Assembly (NCBI GenBank): GCA_051001135.1 | Contig: JBPCNO010000118.1 | Span: 1 to 23,905, forward strand | DNA from: CAWHMN01 sp051001135 | GTDB taxonomy: Bacteria; Acidobacteriota; Terriglobia; Terriglobales; Acidobacteriaceae | Reading direction: 5' to 3' | DNA: 23,905 nucleotides | Shown: in pieces, positions 1-6,970 of the stretch | How positions within the stretch are numbered: the first letter of the stretch is position 1 | Layout of the letters: each line of letters starts with the position of its first letter | Translations under genes and position numbers: made by a program | The notes under the pieces: model-generated | What the model was told of the DNA's origin: nothing | What the model saw: the letters and a program-made list of their open reading frames with translations, nothing else | Database searches by the model: none

Positions 1-688
1 GGTTATCCACGCACAGCCGTTCCGCTGTGGCCGCGCCGTATTTCTCCGCAACCAGATCATAGGCGAAGCGCAGCCTGGGCGGCCGCGACTCCGTGTTGTG
101 CGCATCGGTGGCCAGAAAATGAACCCAGTTGTGCGCGAGCAACCAGTGGGAGACGTGTTCGGCCTGCTGTCCGAATCGCCCCGTGAGTGACGCGGCAGTG
201 ATCTGGACCAGCGCTCCGGTACGGATCCAGTCCGCCATCTTCTCCGGATTGCGTGCGAGGATGGGGTTTCGCTCCGGATGCGTGATGATCGGCGTCATGC
301 CGGAGAGCGATAGTTCGTAGAAGGTTCCGCCGGTGTTCGGTGAGATGAAGCTCGATGCGAACTCGACCAGCAGATAGCGGTGACCGTTGATGGTGTAGCG
401 GGTAGGGTGCCGCTGCGCGTCCTCTATATTTTCAAACATCAGGTGGAAGTCGCAGCCCAGCCCGAGAGTCAGGCGATCGCCAAAACGCATCTGCACCTGG
501 TCCTGCAGCGCGGCGAAGCGCTGGGCGTTGGTCTCAGGATGGAAGGGGAACTGGTGGCTGGAGTGCGGTGTGCACACAATATGCGTGATGCCGTCTTCAA
601 TAGCCATCTCCGCCATGGCCATCGACATCTCGGGATCGTGAGCGCCATCGTCGAGCCCCGGAAGCAGGTGATGATGGATGTCGATCAT
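1..688 (-). CDS. CpsB/YwqE-family PHP-type phosphatase, 3' end beyond the window
   Basis: This is a predicted metal-dependent phosphoesterase of the PHP superfamily, closest to the CpsB/YwqE tyrosine-protein phosphatases that dephosphorylate the kinases controlling capsule export. The reading frame has 229 codons from an ATG at 688 and is still open at the left edge; the family is usually about 240-255 residues, so little is missing. The start MIDIHHHLLPGLDDGA is the canonical N-terminus with the HxH metal ligands (His5, His7). A later THPERNP segment and ATDAHN near the window edge supply further PHP metal ligands. The start overlaps the stop of purQ by ATGA and has no clear Shine-Dalgarno sequence, so translation is probably coupled to purQ. 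No capsule genes are visible, so the substrate is open; another PHP phosphatase activity is possible. Confidence 0.82.
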   Translation of the reverse strand, partial: MIDIHHHLLPGLDDGAHDPEMSMAMAEMAIEDGITHIVCTPHSSHQFPFHPETNAQRFAALQDQVQMRFGDRLTLGLGCDFHLMFENIEDAQRHPTRYTINGHRYLLVEFASSFISPNTGGTFYELSLSGMTPIITHPERNPILARNPEKMADWIRTGALVQITAASLTGRFGQQAEHVSHWLLAHNWVHFLATDAHNTESRPPRLRFAYDLVAEKYGAATAERLCVDN

Positions 689-1386
689 CGGGAGGTTGCG
701 GCAAGCGCGGCGACCATAGACTGAAACACCCCCAGGCCGTCGGAAGATCCCAGCAACTGTTCGCTCGATCGGTCAGGGTGTGGCATCATGCCGAGTACGT
801 TGCGGCCCTCGCTCAAAATGCCGGCGATGTTAGCGATGGAGCCGTTGGGATTCGCTTCCGGCGTAATCTCACCTTGAGCCGTGGCGTAACGGAAGGCGAT
901 GCGGCGGTCGTGCTCGAGCCCCGCCAGCGTCGCCGGATCACAGAAGTAGTTGCCTTCCATGTGACCGATGGGGATCTGCAGGATCTGGCCTGGGGTGAGC
1001 GCGTTGGTGAACGGAGAATCGGTGGTCTCGGCTCGCAAATAGACCTGCTTGCAGATGTACTTCAGCCCGGCGTTGCGCATGAGAGCGCCAGGTAGCAGGC
1101 CGGACTCGCAGAGAATCTGAAAGCCGTTGCAGATGCCCAGCACCAGACCGCCCCGCGCGGCAAACTTCTTTACCGCCTGCATCACCGGCGCGAAATGCGC
1201 AATGGCGCCCGTGCGCAGATAGTCGCCATACGCAAAGCCGCCCGGGACCAGGATGGCGTCGCAGTTCTCCAGGTCTTCTGTCTCGTGCCAGAGAAAGGTG
1301 ACAGGCTGATGCGCGATCTCGGCTATGACGTGGAAGGTGTCATGGTCGCAGTTCGATCCCGGAAAGACAACGACGCCGAATTTCAT
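685..1386 (-). CDS. purQ: Phosphoribosylformylglycinamidine synthase, glutaminase subunit PurQ
   Basis: PurQ is the class I glutamine amidotransferase subunit of FGAM synthase. It releases ammonia from glutamine for the fourth step of de novo purine synthesis, working with PurL and PurS in the cytoplasm. The 233-residue protein has the family's usual length. It begins MKFGVVVFPGSNCDHD, carries VPGGFAYGDYLRTGA (47-61), the nucleophile Cys86 in GICNGFQ, and the catalytic His203 in MMPHPDR. Many PurQ proteins have Glu two residues after that His (HPER); here it is Asp205. Neither purL nor purS is in the window. The gene is divergent from the HEPN gene, with only 45 bases between the starts, and overlaps the PHP phosphatase downstream by four bases. 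Confidence 0.97.
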   Translation of the reverse strand: MKFGVVVFPGSNCDHDTFHVIAEIAHQPVTFLWHETEDLENCDAILVPGGFAYGDYLRTGAIAHFAPVMQAVKKFAARGGLVLGICNGFQILCESGLLPGALMRNAGLKYICKQVYLRAETTDSPFTNALTPGQILQIPIGHMEGNYFCDPATLAGLEHDRRIAFRYATAQGEITPEANPNGSIANIAGILSEGRNVLGMMPHPDRSSEQLLGSSDGLGVFQSMVAALAATSR

Positions 1387-1394
1387 AACTCTAG

Positions 1395-1423
1395 AGTAAC
1401 AAGGAAACGGTCGGCGCTAGAAT
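1395..1423 (+). promoter_or_regulatory. Possible promoter for the HEPN-MNT pair, giving a nearly leaderless mRNA
   Basis: A TAGAAT hexamer (1418-1423) lies 8 bases before the HEPN start codon at 1432. A start site about 7 bases beyond it would give an mRNA with almost no leader. The matching -35 position (AGTAAC, 1395-1400) is poor. The same 45-base divergent gap must also hold the purQ promoter and contains the 10-base palindrome ACTCTAGAGT (1388-1397). This rests on hexamer similarity alone. Confidence 0.3.
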
Positions 1424-1431
1424 ACGGCTAC

Positions 1432-1848
1432 ATGCCTCTCGATCTGACACCGCTGAAGAACGCGATCAACCGGCTCACCGAGGCTCTGGCGCGTTTCAAA
1501 GCTACTCCGGACGATACCGTGATCCGCGACAGCGTAATCAAGCGCTTTGAGTTCACCTACGAGGTGAGCCATAAAATGTTGCGGCGCTTTCTCGCCGAGT
1601 ATGGCGCGGACGCAGATGGGGTGAGCGCGATGACATTTCCGGAGCTGATCCGGACGGCTAACCAGAAGAATCTTCTGCGCTCAGACTGGCCGCGCTGGCA
1701 CGACTTTCGCGATGCCCGGAACCGAACCGCGCATACGTATGAAGAGGCGATAGCCCAGGCCGTTCTGGCCGAGATCCCGGACTTTCTGGAAGAGGCGAAG
1801 CATCTGTATCTTTCCATGCAGGACGGGGCGAGCCGGGCAGATGCATGA
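1432..1848 (+). CDS. HEPN-domain protein, HepT-like toxin (HI0074 family)
   Basis: This 138-residue, mostly helical protein belongs to the HEPN nucleotidyltransferase-substrate-binding family (HI0074/HepT). In characterised HepT-MntA systems HepT is an RNase toxin whose active motif is R-x4-H-x-Y, and the partner MNT protein inactivates it by adenylylating the motif Tyr. The motif is intact here: Arg96, His101 and Tyr103 in RNRTAHTY. The start is the ATG at 1432 (MPLDLTPLKN); the frame stays open further upstream, but that part is antisense to purQ. The gene overlaps the nucleotidyltransferase gene by eight bases, so the two are almost certainly translated together. Toxin activity is inferred from the family and motif; some members of this fold may have other roles. 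Confidence 0.87.
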   Translation: MPLDLTPLKNAINRLTEALARFKATPDDTVIRDSVIKRFEFTYEVSHKMLRRFLAEYGADADGVSAMTFPELIRTANQKNLLRSDWPRWHDFRDARNRTAHTYEEAIAQAVLAEIPDFLEEAKHLYLSMQDGASRADA

Positions 1849-2218
1849 CACTCAACCAGAGATTGCCCTGAGTGGGAAAGAGTTGGCGCTGGTGCGGGAG
1901 ATCCTGCAGACTCTTCTGCCAGAGCGGGAGGTCTGGGCGTTTGGTTCGCGCGTGCACCGGCGGGCGCTCAAGAAGTACTCCGACCTGGATCTGGCGGTGA
2001 TGGGGGACGACCCTATTCCGTCCAAAATCTCTTCGGAGCTTCGGGATGCCTTCGACGAATCGCTGCTGGCCTTCAAGGTGGACATTGTAGATTGGGCAAC
2101 GACGAGCGACCGTTTCCGTAAGATCATCGAGCAGGCCAAAGTAGTAGTACAAGCGGCGCGCGACTCGCAGAGTATTTCCGAAAGCTCCTCCGCCGCCTCT
2201 CCACGCCGTTCACTCTGA
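1841..2218 (+). CDS. Minimal nucleotidyltransferase, MntA-like antitoxin
   Basis: This 125-residue protein of the polymerase-beta nucleotidyltransferase fold is the usual partner of HepT-type HEPN proteins. MntA proteins neutralise the toxin by transferring AMP from ATP to it. Visible catalytic elements are FGSRVHRRALKKYSDLDLAV (34-53), with Gly35-Ser36 and metal-binding Asp48 and Asp50, and a third acidic residue in FKVDIVDW, probably Asp81. The ATG at 1841 sits inside the end of the HEPN gene (ATGCATGA). Residues after about 105 form a Ser-rich tail beyond the compact family core. The stop at 2216-2218 is nine bases before the next start, so the membrane protein that follows may share the transcript. 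Confidence 0.87.
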   Translation: MHDTQPEIALSGKELALVREILQTLLPEREVWAFGSRVHRRALKKYSDLDLAVMGDDPIPSKISSELRDAFDESLLAFKVDIVDWATTSDRFRKIIEQAKVVVQAARDSQSISESSSAASPRRSL

Positions 2219-2227
2219 CGAGGCTCC

Positions 2228-2800
2228 ATGACGGACTATCCGGGCAGGGAAGAGGACAAGGCGCTTACGCCCATGGAAGAGCCGGTTCGCTTGCCGGTGC
2301 AGGCACCAGCGGTAGCGCCACGGCGCGAGTATGGCCCGCGGGTATCGATCCATCTGAAGACCGCCGGCAAGGCGCTAGTGAACTGGTGGCGTGCAGCTTC
2401 GATCCAGGCGCTGTGCGATGCCGTGCTGTGGCTGATCGGGCTCCTGCTGCTGCATGTCCCGCTGGCCCCCGCATGGGCGCTCATTGCCGGCCTGATGGCC
2501 TTTGTACCCAATATCGGCGGTGTCATTGCGCTCATCGGTCCCACGTTGGCCATCCTGTTCAGCGGGAAGGAGCTGGAGCGGCTTGCGTTTCTGCTGGGCC
2601 TCTACGCCTGCATCGTCGTCATCGACCAGCTTCTGTTGCAGCCTTGGCTGATGAAGCGGGTCACGCGGGTGCCGGTGTGGGCGTCGATCCTCATACCCAT
2701 TGTGCTGGGCATTGTGATCCCCTTCTGGGGCGTGCTGCTGGCGCCTCCGCTGCTGGCTATCGTGTATGCGTTTCGCAAGCCAAAGCAGCGCGTTTCCTGA
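2228..2800 (+). CDS. Half-length AI-2E transporter family-like membrane protein
   Basis: This 190-residue protein has a hydrophilic, proline-rich N-terminus (about 1-55) followed by roughly four to five membrane segments. FVPNIGGVIALIGPTLAIL, and later QPWLMKRVTRVPVWASILIP with an IPFWGVLLAPPLLAIVYA-type end, resemble the C-terminal half of the AI-2E/PerM/YdiK transporter family (PF01594). Full members are about 330-370 residues, so the N-terminal half is absent. The start ATG at 2228 has GAGG about 8 bases upstream. It follows the MNT gene by nine bases. It may be a decayed transporter with a new N-terminus or a genuine short subfamily. The family name describes fold; substrates are mostly unknown, and autoinducer export should not be assumed. 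Confidence 0.62.
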   Translation: MTDYPGREEDKALTPMEEPVRLPVQAPAVAPRREYGPRVSIHLKTAGKALVNWWRAASIQALCDAVLWLIGLLLLHVPLAPAWALIAGLMAFVPNIGGVIALIGPTLAILFSGKELERLAFLLGLYACIVVIDQLLLQPWLMKRVTRVPVWASILIPIVLGIVIPFWGVLLAPPLLAIVYAFRKPKQRVS

Positions 2801-2832
2801 GCGTCGAACGCAGGCTGAGGCGCGAATCCACA

Positions 2833-2841
2833 TGCTATACT
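2833..2841 (+). promoter_or_regulatory. Candidate extended -10 promoter of yebC
   Basis: TGCTATACT (2833-2841) matches the extended -10 pattern TGnTATAnT and lies about 85 bases before the yebC start, in a gap between genes. The -35 position (GGCTGA, about 2813-2818) is weak, which an extended -10 can tolerate. The leader also contains a small inverted repeat, AAACCG-CGG-CGGTTT (2881-2895), of unknown meaning. Confidence 0.5.
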
Positions 2842-2925
2842 CGGGTGTTCCGCGCGGGTGCGAAGGGCATTCGCCTGCGCAAACCGCGGCGGTTTCACAA
2901 CCCAGCAAGGCTGCAGAGGTCGCAC

Positions 2926-3675
2926 ATGTCAGGCCATTCAAAATGGGCCACCATCAAGCACAAGAAGGGCGCGCTCGACGCCAAGCGCGGGAAGATCTTC
3001 ACTCGCCTGATCAAGGAAATCTCGATGGCCGCGCGGAGTGGCGGGGCCGATCCTGATGGCAACCCTCGTCTGCGAACGGCGATTCTGGCTGCCAAGGCCG
3101 AGAACATGCCGCAGGACAATATCAAACGCGCCATCCAGCGCGGTACCGGTGAACTCCCCGGCGCGCTCTATGAAGAGATTACATTCGAGGGCTACGGGCC
3201 TGGCGGCGTGGCGCTGATCGTCGAAACGACGACCGACAATCGCAATCGCACCGTAAGTGAGATTCGTCATGCGCTCTCAAAGAATGGCGGCAACCTGGGC
3301 GAATCCAATTCCGTGCGCTTCATGTTCTCCAAGAAAGGCCTGATTGCCGTGCCCAAGGAGAACGCGGAAGAAGACAAGCTGATGAATCTGGTGCTTGAGA
3401 ACGGCGGCGACGATCTGAACGATGAAGGCGATGTCTGGGAGATCCTCACCGATCCCGCCGCTTTCCATCAAGTGCTCGACGCCATCCATGCCGCTAAGAT
3501 CGAAACCTCCCATGCCGAGATCACCATGATCGCTTCGACCTATACCAGGCTCGAAGGAGCTGCGGCAAACCAGATGATCCGGCTGCTTGAGGTGCTCGAG
3601 GATCACGATGACGTGCAGAACGTCTATTCGAACTTCGACATGGATAGCAAGCAGCTTGAGGAAGTCGCCGGGTAA
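2926..3675 (+). CDS. yebC: YebC/PmpR (TACO1) family protein
   Basis: This is a 249-residue member of the widely conserved YebC/TACO1 family. It was first described as a DNA-binding regulator and more recently linked to relief of ribosome stalling on proline-rich sequences. The N-terminus MSGHSKWATIKHKKGALDAK is the family signature and fixes the start at 2926. It is followed by KAENMPQDNIKRAIQRGTGE and by the two alpha/beta domains around VALIVETTTDNRNRT and the acidic DDLNDEGDVWE. Length is normal and nothing is disrupted. In many bacteria yebC sits beside ruvC; here it does not. An inverted repeat that can act as a terminator follows the stop. Confidence 0.97.
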   Translation: MSGHSKWATIKHKKGALDAKRGKIFTRLIKEISMAARSGGADPDGNPRLRTAILAAKAENMPQDNIKRAIQRGTGELPGALYEEITFEGYGPGGVALIVETTTDNRNRTVSEIRHALSKNGGNLGESNSVRFMFSKKGLIAVPKENAEEDKLMNLVLENGGDDLNDEGDVWEILTDPAAFHQVLDAIHAAKIETSHAEITMIASTYTRLEGAAANQMIRLLEVLEDHDDVQNVYSNFDMDSKQLEEVAG

Positions 3676-3697
3676 AGCACACAGGTATGCGCACCCA

Positions 3698-3730
3698 GGG
3701 CCGCCGGCGCCGTGCACCGGCGGCCCCTTT
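3698..3730 (+). terminator. Probable intrinsic terminator after yebC
   Basis: GGGCCGCCGG (3698-3707) and CCGGCGGCCC (3717-3726) are perfect 10-base complementary arms around a nine-base loop, followed by C and TTT. The stem is very stable and placed 23 bases after the stop, but the T-run is short, so termination may be partial. Confidence 0.7.
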
Positions 3731-3788
3731 ATGTCGGCCTCACGCACAACCGAAGAAGCAGTCTGAACCTGAGCATCAGAAGAGAACT

Positions 3789-4607
3789 ATGGATCGTATC
3801 TGCCGTATGCTGTCCTTCAGCCTGGCTACTCTTGGGCTTGGCTTTATTGCCGCAATTCCGGCTCACGCGCAGGAGACGGCAAGCTCCTCGTCGGCTACGC
3901 TTCAAGCCCACGCTACTCCCCAGGTCCGGCCGTCCACCGTCGCGCCGCTTTCTCCGGTGCGCGACGCACTCTCGCGCGATCCATGGAACTACGGCGTCTT
4001 CTTCAATGGTGGGGTAGGCATCGGCGGCGATCGCAGCGACTACCATTTCCTGAGCGCGGGCGTGCGCCTGGGTAAGGTGCTGACGGACCCCGTGGGGCCA
4101 AGCTTCCTCAAGGGCCAGTTCGAATACTCAGCGGAGCTGATGCCCTGGTGGCAGGGCTATGCGCCGCCATTCGAACGCTACAATCTGAGCTACGTGACCT
4201 ATCCCGGCACGCCCCCCGCTGACCCGTCAACCCAGGTGCCACTGATACAGGGACCGTATTCAACCGGCGGCACCTACAACGGCGTGAGCATTACGCCCAT
4301 CATCCTGCGCTGGGATCTGGCCGGTGGCCGGCGGGTGCTGCCGTTCGTGCAGGGCGCGGGCGGCCTCATCTGGACCAACCACAAGTTTCCTCCCGTCGGC
4401 CCCTTGCCCGAGCCCGGGCATCAGGGGACCAGCGTGTGGAGCTTCACGCCGCAGTTTGGGGTGGGCTTTCATTACTTCCTCAAACCGAACCGCTCCCTCA
4501 CCTTCAACGCCAACGCAGTGCATATCTCGAATGCCAGCCTGGGGGACGCCAATCCTGGGATCAATGCAAGCGTCCAATTCCAGATCGGATATACCTGGTG
4601 GAAGTGA
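3789..4607 (+). CDS. PagL-like lipid A deacylase / acyloxyacyl hydrolase family outer-membrane protein
   Basis: This exported protein of 272 residues has a signal peptide ending near AHA-Q (about 1-27), an Ala/Ser/Pro-rich stretch, and beta-barrel-like alternation to the C-terminal GYTWWK. The C-terminal VHISNASLGDANPGIN resembles the active-site region of PagL (PF09411), an outer-membrane enzyme that removes the 3-O-acyl chain of lipid A. The PagL His and Ser are present (His245, Ser247), but the position I expect to hold the catalytic Glu is Asn259. It may therefore be inactive or use another acid. The ATG at 3789 is chosen because it opens directly into the signal peptide; the upstream open frame lies in the terminator region. 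It is 56 bases before the formimidoyltransferase gene. Confidence 0.75.
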   Translation: MDRICRMLSFSLATLGLGFIAAIPAHAQETASSSSATLQAHATPQVRPSTVAPLSPVRDALSRDPWNYGVFFNGGVGIGGDRSDYHFLSAGVRLGKVLTDPVGPSFLKGQFEYSAELMPWWQGYAPPFERYNLSYVTYPGTPPADPSTQVPLIQGPYSTGGTYNGVSITPIILRWDLAGGRRVLPFVQGAGGLIWTNHKFPPVGPLPEPGHQGTSVWSFTPQFGVGFHYFLKPNRSLTFNANAVHISNASLGDANPGINASVQFQIGYTWWK

Positions 4608-4663
4608 TCGCAAACCCGGGATCGCCGCGAGACTTCCGCTCGCAGAGTGACGAATGACGCACC

Positions 4664-5575
4664 ATGAGTAATCCGGTGATCGAGTGCGTGCCCAATTTTT
4701 CCGAGGGCATCGACCGCAAGAAGGTGCTGGCCCTGGTGGCCGCCATGCGCGTTCCCGGTGTCTCACTGCTGGACTGGTCCATGGATGCAGACCACAATCG
4801 GTCGGTCATCACCGTGGCTGGTCCGCCGGAGGGGGTGATCGAGTCGGCGGTGCGGGCCGCCGGCAAGGCAGCCGAGCTGATCGATCTCACCCAGCAGTCC
4901 GGGGTCCATCCACGCATCGGCTCCGCGGACGTAATCCCGTTCGTCCCTATCGCCGGTGTGTCGCTCGAACAGTGCGCGATCTTTGCCCGGCGAGCGGGCG
5001 AGGAGATCTGGCGACGCTTCGGCCTCCCGGTGTACTTCTATGAGGCGGCAGCGGCAAGGCCGGACCGGGCGCGTCTTGAAGACGTGCGCCAGGGGCAATT
5101 CGAGGGCTTGCGTCAGGCGGCGCGGCGGGATCCTGCCCGGCGGCCAGATATCGGAGGTCCCGAGCTTCACGCGACCGCCGGAGCCAGCGCCGTGGGCGCG
5201 CGCAAATTCCTGATCGCCTGGAATGTCTTCCTGGACCGCCCGGACGTCGGCTTGGCCCGGGCGCTGGCCAAGGATGTCCGCGACTCCGGCGGCGGCCTCA
5301 AGGGCGTGAAAGCGCTCGGCGCTCTGGTGCGCGGACGGGCTCAGATCTCGATGAATATCACCGACTTCCGGGTCAGCTCGCCGGGCGCCGTCTATGCCCG
5401 GCTAGCGCAGGCCGCCGCGTTGCGTGGAGCCAAGCTGGTCGAAGGGGAGCTGATCGGGTTGCTGCCCGAGGCCGCCTTTGAGCGAGATGCCCTATGGGTG
5501 CGTCAATTGGAGGGATTCACCCCGGAGGCCAAGATCCTGGAACGCCGGCTCGAGGATCCGCTGCCCTGGCCCTGA
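4664..5575 (+). CDS. ftcD: Glutamate formimidoyltransferase
   Basis: The 303-residue protein is a single-domain formiminotransferase. It transfers the formimino group from N-formimino-L-glutamate to tetrahydrofolate at the end of one histidine degradation route. The start MSNPVIECVPNFSEG is the family signature. SGVHPRIGSADVIPFVPI (79-96) contains His82, the residue assigned as catalytic in the mammalian enzyme, and substrate and folate-site motifs such as DADHNRS follow the usual order. The cyclodeaminase half found in animal FTCD is missing, as is common in bacteria. No hut genes are nearby, so the pathway context must lie elsewhere. The upstream Shine-Dalgarno sequence is weak. Confidence 0.93.
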   Translation: MSNPVIECVPNFSEGIDRKKVLALVAAMRVPGVSLLDWSMDADHNRSVITVAGPPEGVIESAVRAAGKAAELIDLTQQSGVHPRIGSADVIPFVPIAGVSLEQCAIFARRAGEEIWRRFGLPVYFYEAAAARPDRARLEDVRQGQFEGLRQAARRDPARRPDIGGPELHATAGASAVGARKFLIAWNVFLDRPDVGLARALAKDVRDSGGGLKGVKALGALVRGRAQISMNITDFRVSSPGAVYARLAQAAALRGAKLVEGELIGLLPEAAFERDALWVRQLEGFTPEAKILERRLEDPLPWP

Positions 5576-5594
5576 GCAGCACCGGAGACCGGCC

Positions 5595-5624
5595 GGCCCT
5601 GAAGCGGAAGGCCCTGAACCGGAC
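5595..5624 (+). repeat. Short imperfect tandem repeat, 2 x 15 bases
   Basis: GGCCCTGAAGCGGAA (5595-5609) is followed directly by GGCCCTGAACCGGAC (5610-5624), identical at 13 of 15 positions. It lies 20 bases after the formimidoyltransferase stop, next to a GGCCGGCC palindrome, in a gap between genes. It might be a degenerate extragenic repeat; no function is apparent. Confidence 0.6.
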
Positions 5625-5652
5625 CCGGCCCGGCGTAACCCGGAAGTGAGAT

Positions 5653-5680
5653 ATGACAGGCCGCTGGCGGGCATTACCAT
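5653..5680 (+). promoter_or_regulatory. Candidate promoter of the exported protein gene
   Basis: ATGACA (5653-5658, five of six matches to the -35 consensus) and TACCAT (5675-5680, four of six) are separated by 16 bases. They lie about 95 bases before the start at 5777, in the 201-base gap after the formimidoyltransferase gene. The call rests on hexamer similarity only. Confidence 0.35.
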
Positions 5681-5776
5681 AGAGAGTGACGAGACAGTGA
5701 CGCTCTCTGGTGCACGATGGGTGCGGGAGCCCGGAAAGAAAGCGGCTGCGGCCGCCTGGAAGGAACTGAAACTGTG

Positions 5777-6739
5777 ATGAATGCCTGGAAGACATTGCGT
5801 CAGGGTGGCCTTGTGGCGCTCTGTCTGGCGGTAGGAGCGCCGGCCTTTGCCGCGCAACTGAGCGGCGACGCGCGCGCGGCCATACCGAAGGACGTACAGC
5901 AATTAATTGTTATCGACTACCGCGCCATGCAGAACTCGCCCGCGGCCATGCAACTGAAGACGCGCGTCATGCCCCCCGAACTGCAGAGTCTGGAGCAGGC
6001 GCTGAAGGCCTCCGGCTTCAGCGAAAACCATGACGTCGACCAGCTTGCCTTCGCATCCTTTCGGCCCAAGGGAAGCACCGGCGATTCGACGCGCATCATC
6101 GGTCTGGCGCAGGGGCAGATTCCCCTCGACGACATCATGGCCAATTTCAAGAAGAAGAAGACCAAGCCGGTGGTGGTGCGCGATAACCGGATCTATCCCA
6201 TGGGCAACTCCGGGATGGAGGTAGTCTTCCTGAATGCGTCGACGTTTGTCTTCGGGCAACTGGACGCGCTCAAGATGGCGCTCGACGCGCGGGATGGCTT
6301 GAGCCAGAACTTCCTGACCAATAACACCATGACCGACATGATGAAGTCGGTGGACTCCGAGCCGCTGTGGAGCATCCTGGACCAGAAGGGCACGCAGACC
6401 ATGATGCGTTCGCTGCTGGGCGAGGCTTCGAACATCGCCGACTACGACACGATCAAGAAGCGCATTCTCAGCTCCTGGTACACCATGGACTTCCAGAACG
6501 GCGTGAAGTTCAACCTGGACGTACTGACGCCGGACACCTTTTCTGCCGCCACCATGGCTTCCTTGCTGAACGCCGCCGCGCTTTACAAGAAGATGAATGG
6601 CACGCCGACGGAGAAGCAGGCCATCGACGCGACCAAGATCGACTCCGATCAGGGCAAGCTCGAAGTCAGCTTTTCATCCTCTGACACTCAGTTCGCCAGC
6701 CTTCTGCAGTCCAATCTGTTCCAGTCGGTCGTGCGCTAA
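5777..6739 (+). CDS. Exported protein of unknown function
   Basis: I do not recognise a family. The 320-residue protein has a good signal peptide, MNAWKTLRQGGLVALCLAVG, with likely cleavage after AFA (about residue 26). The mature part is soluble-looking, mixed alpha/beta, with no cysteine or membrane segment in it. IPKDVQQLIVIDYRAMQNSP near its start and FGQLDALKMALDARDG in the middle look like repeated strand-helix units. The ATG at 5777 is preferred because GGAAGGA lies about 12 bases upstream and the signal peptide starts there; the frame stays open to 5717. It is a monocistronic gene with its own candidate promoter and a strong terminator, so it is probably expressed by itself as a periplasmic or outer-envelope protein. 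Confidence 0.8.
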   Translation: MNAWKTLRQGGLVALCLAVGAPAFAAQLSGDARAAIPKDVQQLIVIDYRAMQNSPAAMQLKTRVMPPELQSLEQALKASGFSENHDVDQLAFASFRPKGSTGDSTRIIGLAQGQIPLDDIMANFKKKKTKPVVVRDNRIYPMGNSGMEVVFLNASTFVFGQLDALKMALDARDGLSQNFLTNNTMTDMMKSVDSEPLWSILDQKGTQTMMRSLLGEASNIADYDTIKKRILSSWYTMDFQNGVKFNLDVLTPDTFSAATMASLLNAAALYKKMNGTPTEKQAIDATKIDSDQGKLEVSFSSSDTQFASLLQSNLFQSVVR

Positions 6740-6771
6740 ACCGCTCGCATCGCCGCAAGATCACTTTTCCG

Positions 6772-6818
6772 GCAGCCGTTCCTGCAGAATCATCAAGCAG
6801 GAACGGCTGCTTTTGTTT
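6772..6818 (+). terminator. Strong intrinsic terminator
   Basis: GCAGCCGTTCCTGC (6772-6785) and GCAGGAACGGCTGC (6797-6810) are perfect 14-base complementary arms around an 11-base loop, followed at once by TTTTGTTT. It lies 33 bases after the stop of the exported protein gene and separates it from the TonB-dependent receptor gene. Confidence 0.94.
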
Positions 6819-6970
6819 GCGCAGTCGTTCGCGGGCAGGTGTGCACCCCAGAATAGAGGGGCGCTTCGCATAGGAGTTGCGATAGAGTGTAGGCGCGAAC
6901 GGCATGAGCCAAGGAATACGGGACGAGCCATGGCGGTTCAAGCTTCGTTACGACCGGAGGAGCCCAGGTC

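Noticed and set aside
1388..1397. ACTCTAGAGT palindrome as a purine repressor site
   Set aside because: It is only 10 bases and does not resemble known PurR boxes; chance occurrence is plausible.
1195..1431. N-terminal extension of the HEPN protein
   Set aside because: The frame is open upstream of 1432 but is antisense to purQ; the HEPN family starts at MPLDLTPLKN.
2386..2925. N-terminal extension of YebC by 180 residues
   Set aside because: The extension is the shadow of the AI-2E-like gene and its downstream gap; MSGHSKWATIKHKKG is the universal YebC start.
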